A DNA stretch of 64,000 nucleotides. It comes from Phoebastria nigripes. Its lineage: Eukaryota > Chordata > Aves > Procellariiformes > Diomedeidae. Below are positions 48,192-61,984 of this stretch, piece by piece. The stretch is taken from positions 1 through 64,000 of the forward strand of contig JAYKAV010002717.1 in the NCBI GenBank assembly GCA_035582835.1. The letters run 5' to 3'. The notes under the pieces were generated by a model, which searched no databases, was not told the origin of the DNA, and was given only the letters and a program-made list of their open reading frames with translations. The position numbers and the translations under genes were made by a program. Each line of letters opens with the position of its first letter. The stretch's first letter is position 1.

Positions 48192-50686
48192 GCAGGTAGG
48201 GTACTGTACCAGGTTTCTTCTGGCCATGTAAATATCCCAGTCACTGGGCTGAGGGTAAAGAGAAGATTGAGTCATTGACTTTTTCACTAGTTTTGTAAAT
48301 ATCACTAATATCCCTTTGTGAATCTCACATTTTGCTTTCATTAATTAAAGTATCTGAAACTGAAATAAACTGTTTTGATAAAACATTTCATAAACCTACT
48401 GATCATCAATCCTTAGTCTTACCAGCTGTGCTGAAGAGCAACACAAATAAAAGTGGAAAATATCCTACCTGGTGAAGACCTGACATGTTTAAAGCTGGTA
48501 AATAATTTGCTTCAGAGGAGGGGAGAAAAGAGGGTATTTATTTTAGGTTCCCATGTAAGCTTTGGAAAGATACAATGAAGACATTATTCACAAAAAAATG
48601 TTTTCTTGTGTACATATATAGTTACCATGTACTTTGAAATAGACAAACCACAGGATACTAGAGATGTGAAGAATTCTAAGTTAAAAATAAAAAACCATTT
48701 ACGTTCTGTCAGTATCACTGCTTTTTTAGTAAGGTCAGTCATGTAAATTCAGCATTTGAGCATCTTGCAGAGCACAACTTACCTCACATTTCTTAAACCA
48801 TTTATGTACCGATGTCTAGTCCGTTCTTTAGAAGCTTATGAAGATGTAAAAGCTGCATTTATTTTAGTAAATTCAAGCAAGCCAGGAATCTTTCCCACCA
48901 TTAAAGCATGACTGCTTATACTAGTGAACTGTTCAAATTTTCCTTTGCATGCTTTGACCATAGCCAACTAGCCAAAACTGTCTTGAACACTGCAGTGCCC
49001 AGGAATGATTTGGCAGTTTGAGTGTCCAAGGAAACACTCCAAGCAGACAAGTTGCAGGGAGTCACCCAGTTTGGGAAGCTGAAACAGTTTTCTGATACGT
49101 ATGTAGGCTGTTTTGTGCCATTTAATGTCAGTGCCTGGGAATGTGCCTGGGCAAGTTTAACTTACTTAAAGGTGTACCCAGAGAGGGTCAAAGTAATTTT
49201 ATTGTGAAGGTAACCTCTATACTTTAACATTACATGCTACTTCTCCCATTTGTGCTGCTAGTTCCTCTCTTTCTGGTCTCCTATATCTCCTGCACAGTCG
49301 CACATTCAGATTATGCATATATGGTGGACTGTGTTGCAGAGAGATCCATTTGTAAAGCACAGACCTGCTTATGCTTGGTGCCTTCCTTCCTGAAATATGC
49401 AGTATAGCCCTTATACATAGGTAATAAGTGTGTTTTGTCCCAGAGTCCTTAAAAAAGGAAAAAAAAATACTTGCTGTAAAAGAACTTTGATTTATTGGAA
49501 TAATTCTTTTCCCACAACATTTTAGAGAAAGAAACATATGAATGTTTTTAAAATATGCAGAGTGAGATTTGTTTTATTGACTTCATAAAAATGTATATAG
49601 TATTTTTTGTTTTATATACTTTTACACTTTAAATCCCTTTGGGTTTAGGTAAGGTTAAGCAGTATGTTGGGCTTTCTTTGGACCTTGCACACCAACGTAA
49701 ATTTTATCAGTGCTGAATATTTCTAGCAATATTAATTAAGAGACCATGAAGTACACATTCTAGCGTTGAATTGCTGAATTGATACAGTCTGTCATATGAA
49801 CAAGTCATTCAACAATCATAAATATCTATTTTATACTACTATTTCAGTTCTACTGCCTGTTGAAGTTTAGCATTGTATACAGAGCTAATATGTTCTAGAA
49901 AAAAAATCACTATTACTGTGCCACTTCAAAATCACATACAACAAATGGAATGGAAAGAACAAAAAATGAACATAGAAACCCAATATATTTTCCAACCCCC
50001 ACCCTCAAAGCATCAGATTTCATAACTTTTCTATATGCTGTTGCAATAAGTGTTTACAATTTCACAGTCATGGAACAAAAATTTACATTTTCTAATTCTG
50101 TAATTTTTTTCTTTTCTGTATAATAGGTATACACATGACTGGTAGTGGAACATACCAGTTCCAATGCCAATATAGACACATTAACTTGTACTGGAAATAC
50201 ATTTCAAATCCTGATCCTGTATTGAAATGAAAATTTGAGTCATTTTGCTACAGTATATACTTTCATGATGAAACTATAGAGCTAAATTTTACCTTTGTGC
50301 AAGAACTGTTCTTATATTGGATACTTAAAGGATTAAATTAAAATCAGCTTTCCCTTCTGATGTGCTTACTGCATAAATGAACATTACCACCTATCTGGAA
50401 AGGAAAGAGATTCAGATAATACAGAACACCTCCACACATCACTTGGACAATTGCATACTGCTGGCTGTCCTGTTGCCTGGTGACTTTCAAGGAACAACTC
50501 CCTACTGTAAATCTCAGAAGGCACTTTAACAGTCGTTTGTCACAGTGTGGATTAGTGAGTAAAGCCCTCCCTTTGCCTTTCCTTTTGGAAATCACCTGAG
50601 ATTGTTAAACTAAAAGGGGATAAAAAGCCCACACATTTCTGAATGAAGTGATTTAAAATATCTGAGTCTAGATTCAACTTGCACAA

Positions 50687-50740
50687 AAATTCTATTATAA
50701 TTTCCTCAAAATAAAATTCTATTATGGTTTCTTCAAAATA
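50687..50740. repeat. 27-base tandem duplication
   Basis: Two adjacent copies of AAATTCTATTAT..TTTC.TCAAAATA (50687-50713 and 50714-50740) match at 24 of 27 bases. Confidence 0.8.
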
Positions 50741-53700
50741 ATCCTCCTCTTTCCTTCAAGAAATACTTTAGTCAATTTGGCCTCCTCATTTTAGAAAACG
50801 TGTTAACTTTTATGAGTTCTTACATTTAACAGAGGCTACAAAATAAAAGGACTTAAGCAAATATTGTCAAATTTATCTTGATTTATCCTTGTAAGTAAAT
50901 TTTCAAAATAAATAAAGTGATTTAGAAGCCTAAATTCTATTTTAAAAGCTTGATTTTGATTGAAACTGCTCAAGATCTTAACAGTCTAGTTCACTAAGAG
51001 AGCAAGTATTTTCATATCTGCAGTGAGACTCTGCACAGTAGTAGTTGGAAAGTTTGAGTTGCCCTAAACCCTGAAAAAAATTGCTGCATGTACAAGCCAA
51101 GCCCTTTCTCACTGTGCAAAACCACCTAAATTAAAAAAGCATTAAAGAAAAATATTAACACTTGTAAAACCACTGCATTGGCCACACCAAGAGGTCTGAG
51201 TTTACACTTTTGTGGCAGGTTTAGGAGTACAGTCCCACCTAAGTAAACTGTTAATATATCTCTGTACTCACATTCCTTGTAAATTTATGTTAGGATTGGG
51301 TCCCTATTATAGATGAAAGAGGGAATCAATTTACTTGTGTGGAAAGAAGAGGAAGTAATGCTTTGTAGAAGGCAGTTCTGTCAGCCTCATGCTAATTTCT
51401 GTTTTAGCATCATTCTTGCAACAACAATGGAAGCAAAAATTGTTTCTATATTCCACTTAAACTAGGACACACTGGAATAGGGGGAAGGACATGAAAAGAG
51501 AAGAGGAACACTTCAGTGCTGTTATAACTGTATCTGTCCGAGGAAGACTTTGGTGGTATGCCCCAGCAAAAGTCTTCTAGTGCAGAAAAGGTTTAAGTGT
51601 CTCAGCTTAAAAACTCCCACAGATGAAGTAGTCTTCCTCCTCTGGGACAACATGATGCACAGTTCGTAAACGTGCTTGGTACTTCAGTCATTACTTAATT
51701 ATACACTTACTACTCTAAAGCTTTTATTTTTCCATCTAGAACTTGATACATGCTACTTTACATCTGGCAGACACTGTAATACTCCATGGGGAACTGAAGC
51801 AGTTCTTTCCCAAATGGTTTCTCTCTTAATTTTATTATTATTATTCTATCACAGCCAATGATTATGATTATTTATTTTATAACAGTAAACTTCTGTGCTG
51901 CACTATGCATTACTCTCAGAATGACTCTTCTATAACAAATGGTAACATTGATTCATATTGTCTCCCTTTTATCCTGTAACAAAGAAATAGATCACTTGGA
52001 GCATCAGAAATGTCTGAAGCTTCAAAATAAACCTGCCAACCATTTCAGCGCTACACGTTCAATTTCTAGACTTCACAATTAAAGGTGATCTTTTGTACTG
52101 AATTCTGATACATACAGTATGCCCAAGTACTTGTACTAATCAACTAAATGCTTTAAAAGCGGATTCTTCATATTTTTTTCAAGTAAATGAGCAAGTTAAG
52201 TCCTTCCTGAGGCCTGCACACCGTGGTCCCATAATCTCTGTGTCCTTGGAGAGAATGCCATTCAAAAACTGTAAATGTTCTGCAACACAGAAGATTTGGT
52301 ACAGAATGCCTTAAAACAGCTGTTAAAGATTTCAGCCTCCCCCGTGCAATCATCTGCTAATTATGTTAGCAGTCAACTTCCTGGTGGGAAGTAGCAGTAA
52401 AACAGAAACAGTCATTAAGAGACGAAAAACGGTGTTTATACTCACAGATAAAAACAGTGATATTATTATTTACTCAGAAGTATCTCTTCAGGGACAAATC
52501 CTGCCTCCACTTACAGAGATATCTGTTAGGAAGTGCTGTGGTTTTGTGGTGGAAAGCAGGTTGCTACGTCTGATGTCCTTGTGCTTGACTTGCCAAGTAT
52601 CAAGCTATGGTAGATGGGGAAGGAAGGCATTAGGTTAAGATCAGTACAAGTTATCTACTGAGTTAGCAAAAAGAAGAAAACTTTGCCTACCCCTCTGCCT
52701 GGGTCTTATAAGTCTCCTGCTAGATTTAGCCATTAATAACTGCATATCTAAGTTAGCACAAGGATTATATGCCTGGCAGGGACAATTACAAGATTTGAGC
52801 AACAGTCCTCACTATGGATTAGCTCTGCCAGCAAAGCCCGACCCTGCCTCCTAGATTCTGTACCCTGAGTCAAACCACTTTGGCTTTTTGCAAATAAAAG
52901 AGTTTGCCCTTTAGCTTTTTATGATGTTAAAGTAAATAGCGTTTACCATACTTCAAGCAGCTTTAAGTTACAGCGCTCCTTCAAAGTATAGTGATTGTTA
53001 AAATATTTAATAAGGAGTAAACACTATAAAATAACCTCACTCTTTTATTGTTCTAAATAACCAAAAATGTTCTAGAGATTTTATGTTTTTCTCACTTTGT
53101 ATTCTCTTCCCCTTGTGACTAAACTGCAGCACAGGTAAAAGCAGTGTTACCACACCAAATCTGAAACAAATACAGATGGGAAAAACAACAAGCTGAGTTG
53201 CAAATGGAAAACTGTGGTTATATTTGTTCCTTATGTGACAGCACCTGTTAATACACAACATTCCCTGACTCTGAAAGGGGATTTAGTTTCCCATCTTCAA
53301 ACCAAATTCAAAAGAAGCTAAGGGCACTGGTCACTTACCACTATTGCCCTGTAATTCTCACCATCAAGCGCAGACAGCTGTAACAGAAATGGTCTAAAGG
53401 CTAAGCTCTGTATTTAGCTGAATGTACCCTTTTGAAAAGTGAACATGCCATGTTTTCACTGTGTACAACAATCTAGCATTTGATCACTTGTTCAAAGGCG
53501 TTTAATCAGTTAAATAACTTTTTGAAAGGCATTTTTGTAGATATTGTCCAGTTTTTAGTTACTGTTTTGTTCTCTCAGTAGTCATTCAAAAAAGATAATA
53601 CAAATGCAAAAAGTGGAACAAAATATTCTGTAATGTGCAGATGTTGATTAGTCAACGAGGTTTTATAAAGATTATCAAAATCTAAGGAGATTTTTCACCC

Positions 53701-56700
53701 ACCTAAGAGTATCATAAAAGTGAAGCTTGTCTCACAAGAGTAGTTCCAGATTATCATGTATCTCATTGACACTGAGGAATTAATTTACAAACTGTATTCA
53801 AACATGATAATTTATTTTTGTACTGAGACTGACCACAGATTGGATGAAAATTACGATTTAGCTAAAATGATACAAACATCATTCGAAATGCACTGAATTA
53901 ATTTTAAAGGCTTGATTAGTTTTTGGTTCCCATTTTTCCTCTTATTTGGCAGTTCACTGATCACAGTCCGAGTCCAGGAAAAAACAACAAAGTTAGTTAA
54001 ATTTGTGCTGACATTATGAATTCATTGTGGCAGTTACTGTTTATGAAAACTCAAATTATGTTATTTTTATGTCTTTGTGACTAGCTCAGCTGGTCATTCA
54101 GAATGTTGGGATTTTAGTGTGATGCTGGCAGAGTATTGCATGTGGTGGGAAGAACAAGGCTGGCTACTAGAAATGTTTCAGAGTATACAGGAATTATCTC
54201 TGAGGGTGTAGGAGAGAGGGCACTTTGGTGAGCCTCTAATAGGCAGTCTTCTGACATGTATCATGGGCTAGTCTGAGACTGTTGTGGAAGACCTCAGGTT
54301 TTGCTCTTAATTTCAGACAAATATGAGCTGTTAGGTCATCATCATTATCAAAATTATGAGGTGAACGTCTTCTTCCAAGGCAGAGATGACTGGGGATGTA
54401 GAGTTGTCTAGCAACCTGCTGCTACTTGACTTCAGGCTAAGATGAACTGAGCATTTAGAAATTCCTTTCCTTTTTAAGATGGCAGTGCCACTTTACAGTG
54501 ATAGAAACGGTCATGTGGAGAGAGGGAAGAGCTGGAAGTACTACNGTGCCTTCTTGTATTGCCCTAGACATTGGACGATAGGTTGTCAGACCTCCTAATA
54601 TCAATACAGCCAGTACAGTCCACTTCATAAACACCGATCTCTTGTCAGTGTATCCATATATTCCACTTAAGTCTGATCAGCGTTAAGATCTATATAAGAC
54701 TTCAAGATAACAGAACAATACCTGTTCTAACCCACCTAATCAATACAGTTAGCTAAAGAGATCTTAAGTAATTTAACTCTCCCCAAAGCCAGCAAACTCT
54801 GAAATTTCTGCATTCATTTGGGAAATCACATTTAAGGAAAAAAAATGGTGTTTACAGTGAACGGGCCAATTTTCTGAAGGCACCTGCTAAATGATTTTCT
54901 AAACACACACAAGGCACATTATGAAAGTTTGAAGTTATTATTTTGAAAAATTAAATACTGGGCATACCATTCTGCCAGCCATACTACTGATGAGCAGCAT
55001 TTTACTTCACAGAGTACTGAGATGTTAAGTGCTATTTAACATGAATGAAGATGACAGAATTAAACTTAAAATATTGTGAAAATGGATATTTTAACTTTTT
55101 CTTAATCTAATGAAAAGACAATTAACACCACGCCTTATGATTAATCAGGAAGTGTAATAGCTCACTCTGAGTAAGGAGACTGAGATTTATATGAAGTCCG
55201 TAATTATATGTACCCTGTTAGCTGTGGAGAGAACAGTATCAGACAGGTGACATTTTAGAGATAATAATGACTTTTAACATACTTGCTTTCTTATATGTTC
55301 AAAGTTCTTGAATAATTGCTATTCCTTAATGAGACATTTACAATTTGTATTAAAATTTTGTAAATTTTTTTTATGTAAAACAATAATCATATACTATAGT
55401 TGTACTGTGCAGCAAGCTGTGTTTGAAAGGAAGAAAGCAATTCCACACCACTGTTAGATATATTACAGTGTACACATATGTTAAGCTGCAAGTATTACTT
55501 CAGAAATCCTATGTGTTTTATCCTCCACCTGGATGACCACATTGGAGCCAAAGCACCTTTAAATACTGGAGAATGAAGATAGATATGTGTCAATGCACAA
55601 TTCTTTTAGGAAGCATCAGCAGCAGGAAATCTCATCAGCACTCTTCTGTTGATTTGGTAGAGTAAATGGAGTATCTGACAACCTTTCCTCTGGGGGAAAC
55701 GTCAGGCGAGACACCTACCATCAGTATTGGGCTTTTGTTTTATGCCTTTTTCTGAGTCTTTGCCTGAGTACTCCTCCTCTTTGTATTTATCTGTTAAATA
55801 TTTGCCTTTGTCCTTTGTGTAACTGTTAAACATGTGATCATGGGAGACTGAAAGAGTATACAGCTCCCGTAATTTCAGGGAAATTGTGATAATCTCAGAT
55901 TCAGCTCTATATTTACTTCTCAGAGTTGTTGGCATTCTAATGGCAGCATTTGGGGTATTGTATAAGTGTTTCCAGATTGCAAGTCTGGACTGTTTGAATA
56001 TGTAACTTTAAAAAAAGAAAAAAAGACACTCCTTTTTGTAAAGTTACCCTGGTCCTGGGCATCTGTAAAAAGCATGTTGTTTTTTTTTTTTTTTCTTTTT
56101 CACTTTTTAACACTTCAGCTATATATGGAAACTCAGATAAGTTCTTTCTAGGCTTGTTAAAGTATCTGTGGGAAGTTCCTGACAAATGTAATTTGACTTT
56201 TTAATATTTTTTTCCTTTCAGATCAGGCATGGTTCCTGTAATTTCTTACCCTGTAATAAACAAATATTGCTAATCTAAGTAAAGCTGTGGACAAGTGGGG
56301 AATTGAGCAGCGTACGGAAAAAATGTATGAAACATTTAAACTAACTTTATTTATTGCTTTGGATGTCACATTCTTGCATTCTACCTAATTTAATATTACT
56401 TCTATCAGTAGAAGGAAAAGTGTAGCTTGCAGAAGAAATAAATGTTTGCACCAGAAAAATTTAGTTTAAACGGTCTGATGTAAATGTTATTCCATGCTTC
56501 AGTGTGTTTTGTGACAATGATCAGTACACATTTTTGGAATACAATCCAAAAGATAATGGTATAATATTTTTAATTACTAAAAATTCTAAAAATAGTAAAT
56601 CTAGTATCATTATCTTTAAGAGTACTATTATTAACTAGTGATATTTCTCCTTTGGTAATACTGCTGGCTATGACTACAGTCAAGAAAGAGTTATAAAAAC

Positions 56701-57689
56701 TAGACTTCATTGTGCATTGTTGTGGGTTTTTTTCCTCATAAATAAAGTTCATATGAAGGTGAGGAATGATCAGAATTAGCTAGATATTTATTTTAGATAA
56801 AAAGGACTATGCGCATTTACCACTCAACTTGGTCAGTAAATTTCCATAATGACTTTCAGTAACTCTGAAGAGGCTGTTTTAATCGTTCCCTCAAAATAAA
56901 CTGAAGAAAGGCTAAATTATTATAGTGAATAGTGGTTTGATGAGAATTAGCACAAAACTTGATTTTAATTGGAAGTCTAATCTCTTCAAAGCTGAAAAAT
57001 CTTTTTCAAGTACTTTTCTGCTTCTCTGATCAAGTAAAGATTCACACTCCAAAAAATTCTATATCAGTTTTCACTTCAGATCATAGGACAAGAAAGAGAT
57101 TTCAGCATTTATTCCCTATTGCAAAACCTAATGTAGATAACCTGTAAAAGGCATTGTTCCTTAGAAATTATGCACAAGTGGAAAAAACCCCGAACACAAA
57201 CTCTATTCCTTATTTGCCATGCTCCCCTCTTCTCATAATCACTCCTTCACCTCCAACAGATTTATTGTTGAGACTATGTATTGTGGAAGCGAAACACCAA
57301 TGTTTTATCCATCAGATTGCCATGCTACCTTAAGTGGATTTGTACAAATTCTGATCTGTGCAGGAAGACTGTAGAATACTACATCAGTATTGTATAATAT
57401 TGTTTTGGCCAGAGTTTCATTCCCTGTGTATCATTAAGTATTCATCAAGAAACTGTAAAACCACTAAATCTACATGAATAAAGTTAGCCAAAAAGTGTTC
57501 TGACAGTTATGGAGAAATGGGGGGACACACACACACGACCCACAACTTCTTTTTAAGTAACTTGCAGAGAGATTTTAATCTTTTCACATTAAATATCACC
57601 TTCTACTACAAGTAGTCCTATTTATTTCAATGGGTGTATTTATGAGTCTTAGTCTCTTAGAGTAGAAGAGGTTATTTTCTTAGGAAAGA

Positions 57690-59040
57690 AGAATCATTAA
57701 GGTTGGAAAAGACCTCTAAGATCAAGTCCAACCATCAACCCAACACCACCACGCCCGCTAAACCATGTCCCTAAGCGCCTCATCCACACGTCTTTTAAAT
57801 ACTTCCAGGGATGGTGACTCCACCACTTCCCTGGGCAGCCTGTTCCAATGCTTAACCACTCTTTCAATAAAGAAATTTTTCCTAATGTCCAATCTAAACC
57901 TCCCCTGGTGCAACTTGAGGCCATTTCCTCTCGTCCTATCGCTAGTTGCTTGGCAGAAGAGACCAACACCNNNNNNNNNNNNNNNNNNNNNNNNNNNNNN
58001 NNNNNNNNNNNNNNNNNNNNNNNNNNNNNNNNNNNNNNNNNNNNNNNNNNNNNNNNNNNNNNNNNNNNNNNNNNNNNNNNNNNNNNNNNNNNNNNNNNNN
58101 NNNNNNNNNNNNNNNNNNNNNNNNNNNNNNNNNNNNNNNNNNNNNNNNNNNNNNNNNNNNNNNNNNNNNNNNNNNNNNNNNNNNNNNNNNNNNNNNNNNN
58201 NNNNNNNNNNNNNNNNNNNNNNNNNNNNNNNNNNNNNNNNNNNNNNNNNNNNNNNNNNNNNNNNNNNNNNNNNNNNNNNNNNNNNNNNNNNNNNNNNNNN
58301 NNNNNNNNNNNNNNNNNNNNNNNNNNNNNNNNNNNNNNNNNNNNNNNNNNNNNNNNNNNNNNNNNNNNNNNNNNNNNNNNNNNNNNNNNNNNNNNNNNNN
58401 NNNNNNNNNNNNNNNNNNNNNNNNNNNNNNNNNNNNNNNNNNNNNNNNNNNNNNNNNNNNNNNNNNNNNNNNNNNNNNNNNNNNNNNNNNNNNNNNNNNN
58501 NNNNNNNNNNNNNNNNNNNNNNNNNNNNNNNNNNNNNNNNNNNNNNNNNNNNNNNNNNNNNNNNNNNNNNNNNNNNNNNNNNNNNNNNNNNNNNNNNNNN
58601 NNNNNNNNNNNNNNNNNNNNNNNNNNNNNNNNNNNNNNNNNNNNNNNNNNNNNNNNNNNNNNNNNNNNNNNNNNNNNNNNNNNNNNNNNNNNNNNNNNNN
58701 NNNNNNNNNNNNNNNNNNNNNNNNNNNNNNNNNNNNNNNNNNNNNNNNNNNNNNNNNNNNNNNNNNNNNNNNNNNNNNNNNNNNNCATCCACTGGGCGGG
58801 TCACCTGGTCATAGAAGGAGATCAGGTTGGTCAAGCAGGACCTGCCTTTCATGAACCCATGCTGGCTGGGCCAGATCCCCTGGTTGTCTTGCACATGGCT
58901 TGCGAGCGCCCCCAAGATGAACTGCTCCATAATCTTCCCCGGCACCGAGGTCAGGCTGACAGGCCTGTAGTTCCCCGGGTCCTCCTTCCGGCCCTTCTTG
59001 TAGATGGGCGTCACATTGGCATGCCTCCAATTTTCCATTG
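57690..59040 (-). mobile_element. CR1 LINE, partial, interrupted by an assembly gap
   Basis: Read on the minus strand, 59038-58786 encodes reverse-transcriptase motifs (WRHANVTPIYKKGRKEDPGN, then YRPVSLTSVPGKIME and QHGFMKGRSCLTNL). 57970-57758 encodes the ORF2 C-terminus ([38 protein letters not shown]) ending in EALRDMV. The 3' UTR follows down to about 57690. Between them is an 815-base run of N. The C-terminus is almost identical to the copy at 5485-6123, so both belong to one young subfamily. The element starts inside the reverse transcriptase, so it is 5'-truncated near 59040. Confidence 0.93.
57971..58785. other. Assembly gap (815 Ns)
   Basis: An unbroken run of N lies wholly inside the CR1 copy. 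Gaps of this kind typically come from repeat collapse. The length may be an estimate, and long open frames spanning it are artefacts. Confidence 0.98.
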
Positions 59041-61871
59041 AAGAGAAAGCATACCAGGCAATACAGTATCAAGCTTTATGAACAACTTTACTCATTGCAC
59101 CTTGACCCGGTATAACTTATTAAGGCACCAGATATAACTGCACAGATTTTTGAATATATGGAAAACTCAAAGCTAGCTTCAATTCCGCTTATCACTAGAA
59201 TAAATATAGGCATAATAGGTAAAAAATAAACACATCTAAACAAATTTCCTGTGAATTCATATGCTGATTTTTTCATTATCAAATGTGAAATAATAGTTTA
59301 TTATTCTATTTTAAGATATCTTAGTTTGATAAATGACCCCCTACAAAGGTGGCACGTATGTACAACTAATAATTACTGGCCCCATTCTGTCCCACTCTAT
59401 ATTGAGGTTCATGGAGCATTATGCCAGTGAACCTCTCTCTTTGACATTACATAATATATTTTAAATGGCAGTGCTATCAATGCATACTGTTAGGTCCTAA
59501 ATAGAATATTTCAGGTGACATCTTAGTGACCAGTGTTTGACAATCTAAAAATTCTAAAAGATTGAGAAGTTCACAGATAATTCATGTGTATCTATCTGTC
59601 AAAATATGGAAAATAGTATCTTAATTTATTGTTATTCAGTATTTTAAGAATGGAGATGCTTTGGGCACTTTTGAAAATATAACTGCTCTACAAGTCCAAT
59701 GCTAAACAACAAGGAGATACGAAAATGATAACTGGATATTGTAGCACTTGGTTTTCTTGTAAACCTTAGTACCAGGTCCCATTTCAAGTACTCTTGCCCC
59801 TTGTCTAAGAGAATGTAAACTGGCTAATATGGAGTTTCTGGAGTCTGGGATATTTAGTTATATTATGAAGCAAAGCATGTCCAGTATTTCTTTTAATTTC
59901 ATTTATTTTAATTTGGAAAGTACACCAGGCTGAAAATTACAGTGTCAAATAATGAACTGAAACTTTTAACAATTTTTTTGTGTGTAAAGCTTTATATCAG
60001 AATGTAAATATCTGGCATCAGCGAGAAGCTAGCATTTAAAGTAGGTGGCATTTAGGTAGGTAAGAGGAAGTTTTGCTCTCATTAACATTACAAGGAAAGC
60101 TCTCATAAATTACTACATAGCTCTCTAACCATATACAGAAGATCTAAATCTTACTCTAAAGTCTGACTGAGATTTTGGTAAGATGTTACACAGATAAGCA
60201 TAAAAAATAAAATTACAATGTCAAGTTGATATTCAGAATAAAAAAAAATTGTAGTCATATGTGTTTAAAGTTCATTCAGCAAGTTCATTGAAAGTTTGGT
60301 GATTTTCAAAGGCATCAAAGAGAAAATCCCAAGTGGTATAGAATATTTCCCATTGGTATTTGATCATCTCACCCAGAATATAGTAGCATAAGTAGGATTG
60401 GTGGGTAAATGCTAAAATACTGACATAAATAGACTCCATAAATGGAGTAGGAACACTATTTAACAGTATATTTGAATATATCTGAGATATACTTCTCCAT
60501 TTCCAGTGGAGAAATAGTTCAACACAGTCAACTGGAATAAAGTTATTCTATTGATAAATTATATTAATTTTCTTTTCAGCTGTGCAGAATTGCAAAAAAG
60601 AAAAGATTCTGAGGAAAACAAAACCAAAACCTCCAGGTAGACCAATTTATTTAATCTCTGAGTCTAGACTGAATTCAGGCTACAGCTTTCTCAACAAATT
60701 TCCCCAAACCAGTCATTATTTCATGGCTTCATTAATGATAAGAATCTGGACCATTTCGAAGACAAGACATTTTACACTTGGTCATTTTAACTGAGACTGT
60801 TTCCTTCACCTTAGTGATTATAATGTATATTTCACAACACACTGAGGTATGAAAGCACGATTTTATAACTTTTATCTATTTGTAGTTTTTGTGGTAACAT
60901 TTTAGAGTTGGAGAGTAGAGTGCTGAAATAAGCAAGTGACCACAGACAATACAAGAAGGCCAGGCTACAGAAGGGATTTGAATCAGGACCTCAAAGACAT
61001 GCAGCAGAAGGCCATGTTTTCTCTTACCTACCTATCAGTAGATGGGTAGATTAGATGATAGCATGTTTAAAATGTAGGAAGCGAAATAACCATAGTCTTT
61101 CTGCTCTTCCAGTGCAGGTGGTAAACTAGAAGTCCTAAGCTTTCCATTGTCTTTCAGGTAATTTCTCAGACTTCCAACTGTAACAATGCAATTTCAGACC
61201 TTTCAGTTCAGTCGCAGAGGTACCAGGAGGGGAAGATGGATACATACAGTTTGTCTGAGCTATTAGAAAAGAAAAAGAAAAAAAGCCTTGGAACTCTCTG
61301 GTTTTCTGAATCGCACAAGCTTGGAAACTGTTCATATTTCTTTTCCCTTTCCTTATTAAACAAAATATACCCTCCAATTTCATTACAAAAAAATCCTAGA
61401 AAAGAGTGACTGCAGTAGAATATTAGAAAACCTGAGATTGAAAAGTTACCAAAATAGACTAATTTTCTTGTAATAAAGGGATGAAGATTGAAAAGTGAGC
61501 ACAAATCAAAGTTGTTACATCTGCTCTTGCCTCATGAGATATGAAGATGGAATCTTAGCCCACAGTGAGATAAACAGCAAAAATCTCATTTAATGGTGCA
61601 GGATATATGTCTGCATATGGGGGAAACGTATATGGGTCTTTTATAAAGTAATAATAATTGAGTACTTACTTTTTCATTCCCATTCATACCCTTCTTCATA
61701 CTTATTATGCTAAGAGCACTGTTTATTGTCAGTTAATGTCATGAAATTCTTTATCTTCTTTTATATATTTAGTCATAAATTCTTAATAGGAAAGGCTAAT
61801 TTTTTCTGTGTGTTCTGTTTGTCTCAGTACCTAGCAAAGCAATGTCCTATGTACTGCAATTCTTAATGTTC

Positions 61872-61876
<5 letters not shown>
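59041..61876. other. KCNT2 intron 1, stretch between the CR1 copy and the A tract
   Basis: This is AT-rich intron with no exon, transposon or strong structure that I can see. Confidence 0.6.
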
Positions 61877-61961
<85 letters not shown>

Positions 61962-61984
61962 AAGAAAGAAAGAAAGAAAAAAAA
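61877..61984. repeat. A83 homopolymer followed by (GAAA)n
   Basis: Eighty-three uninterrupted A (61877-61959) are followed by about five GAAA units and a few more A. It is either a microsatellite or the tail of a retrocopy. Its exact length is uncertain in any assembly. Confidence 0.9.

Noticed and set aside
57697..59041. Open frames of 300-426 codons on both strands
   Set aside because: Most of each frame is the N gap read as unknown residues. Only the flanking minus-strand CR1 pieces are real coding relics.
60540..60800. Possible KCNT2 exon 2 after a TTTTCTTTTCAG acceptor-like string at 60569-60580
   Set aside because: The downstream frame does not resemble the expected KCNT2 sequence (no VQVEFYMNENTF-like residues), so it looks like a chance acceptor.
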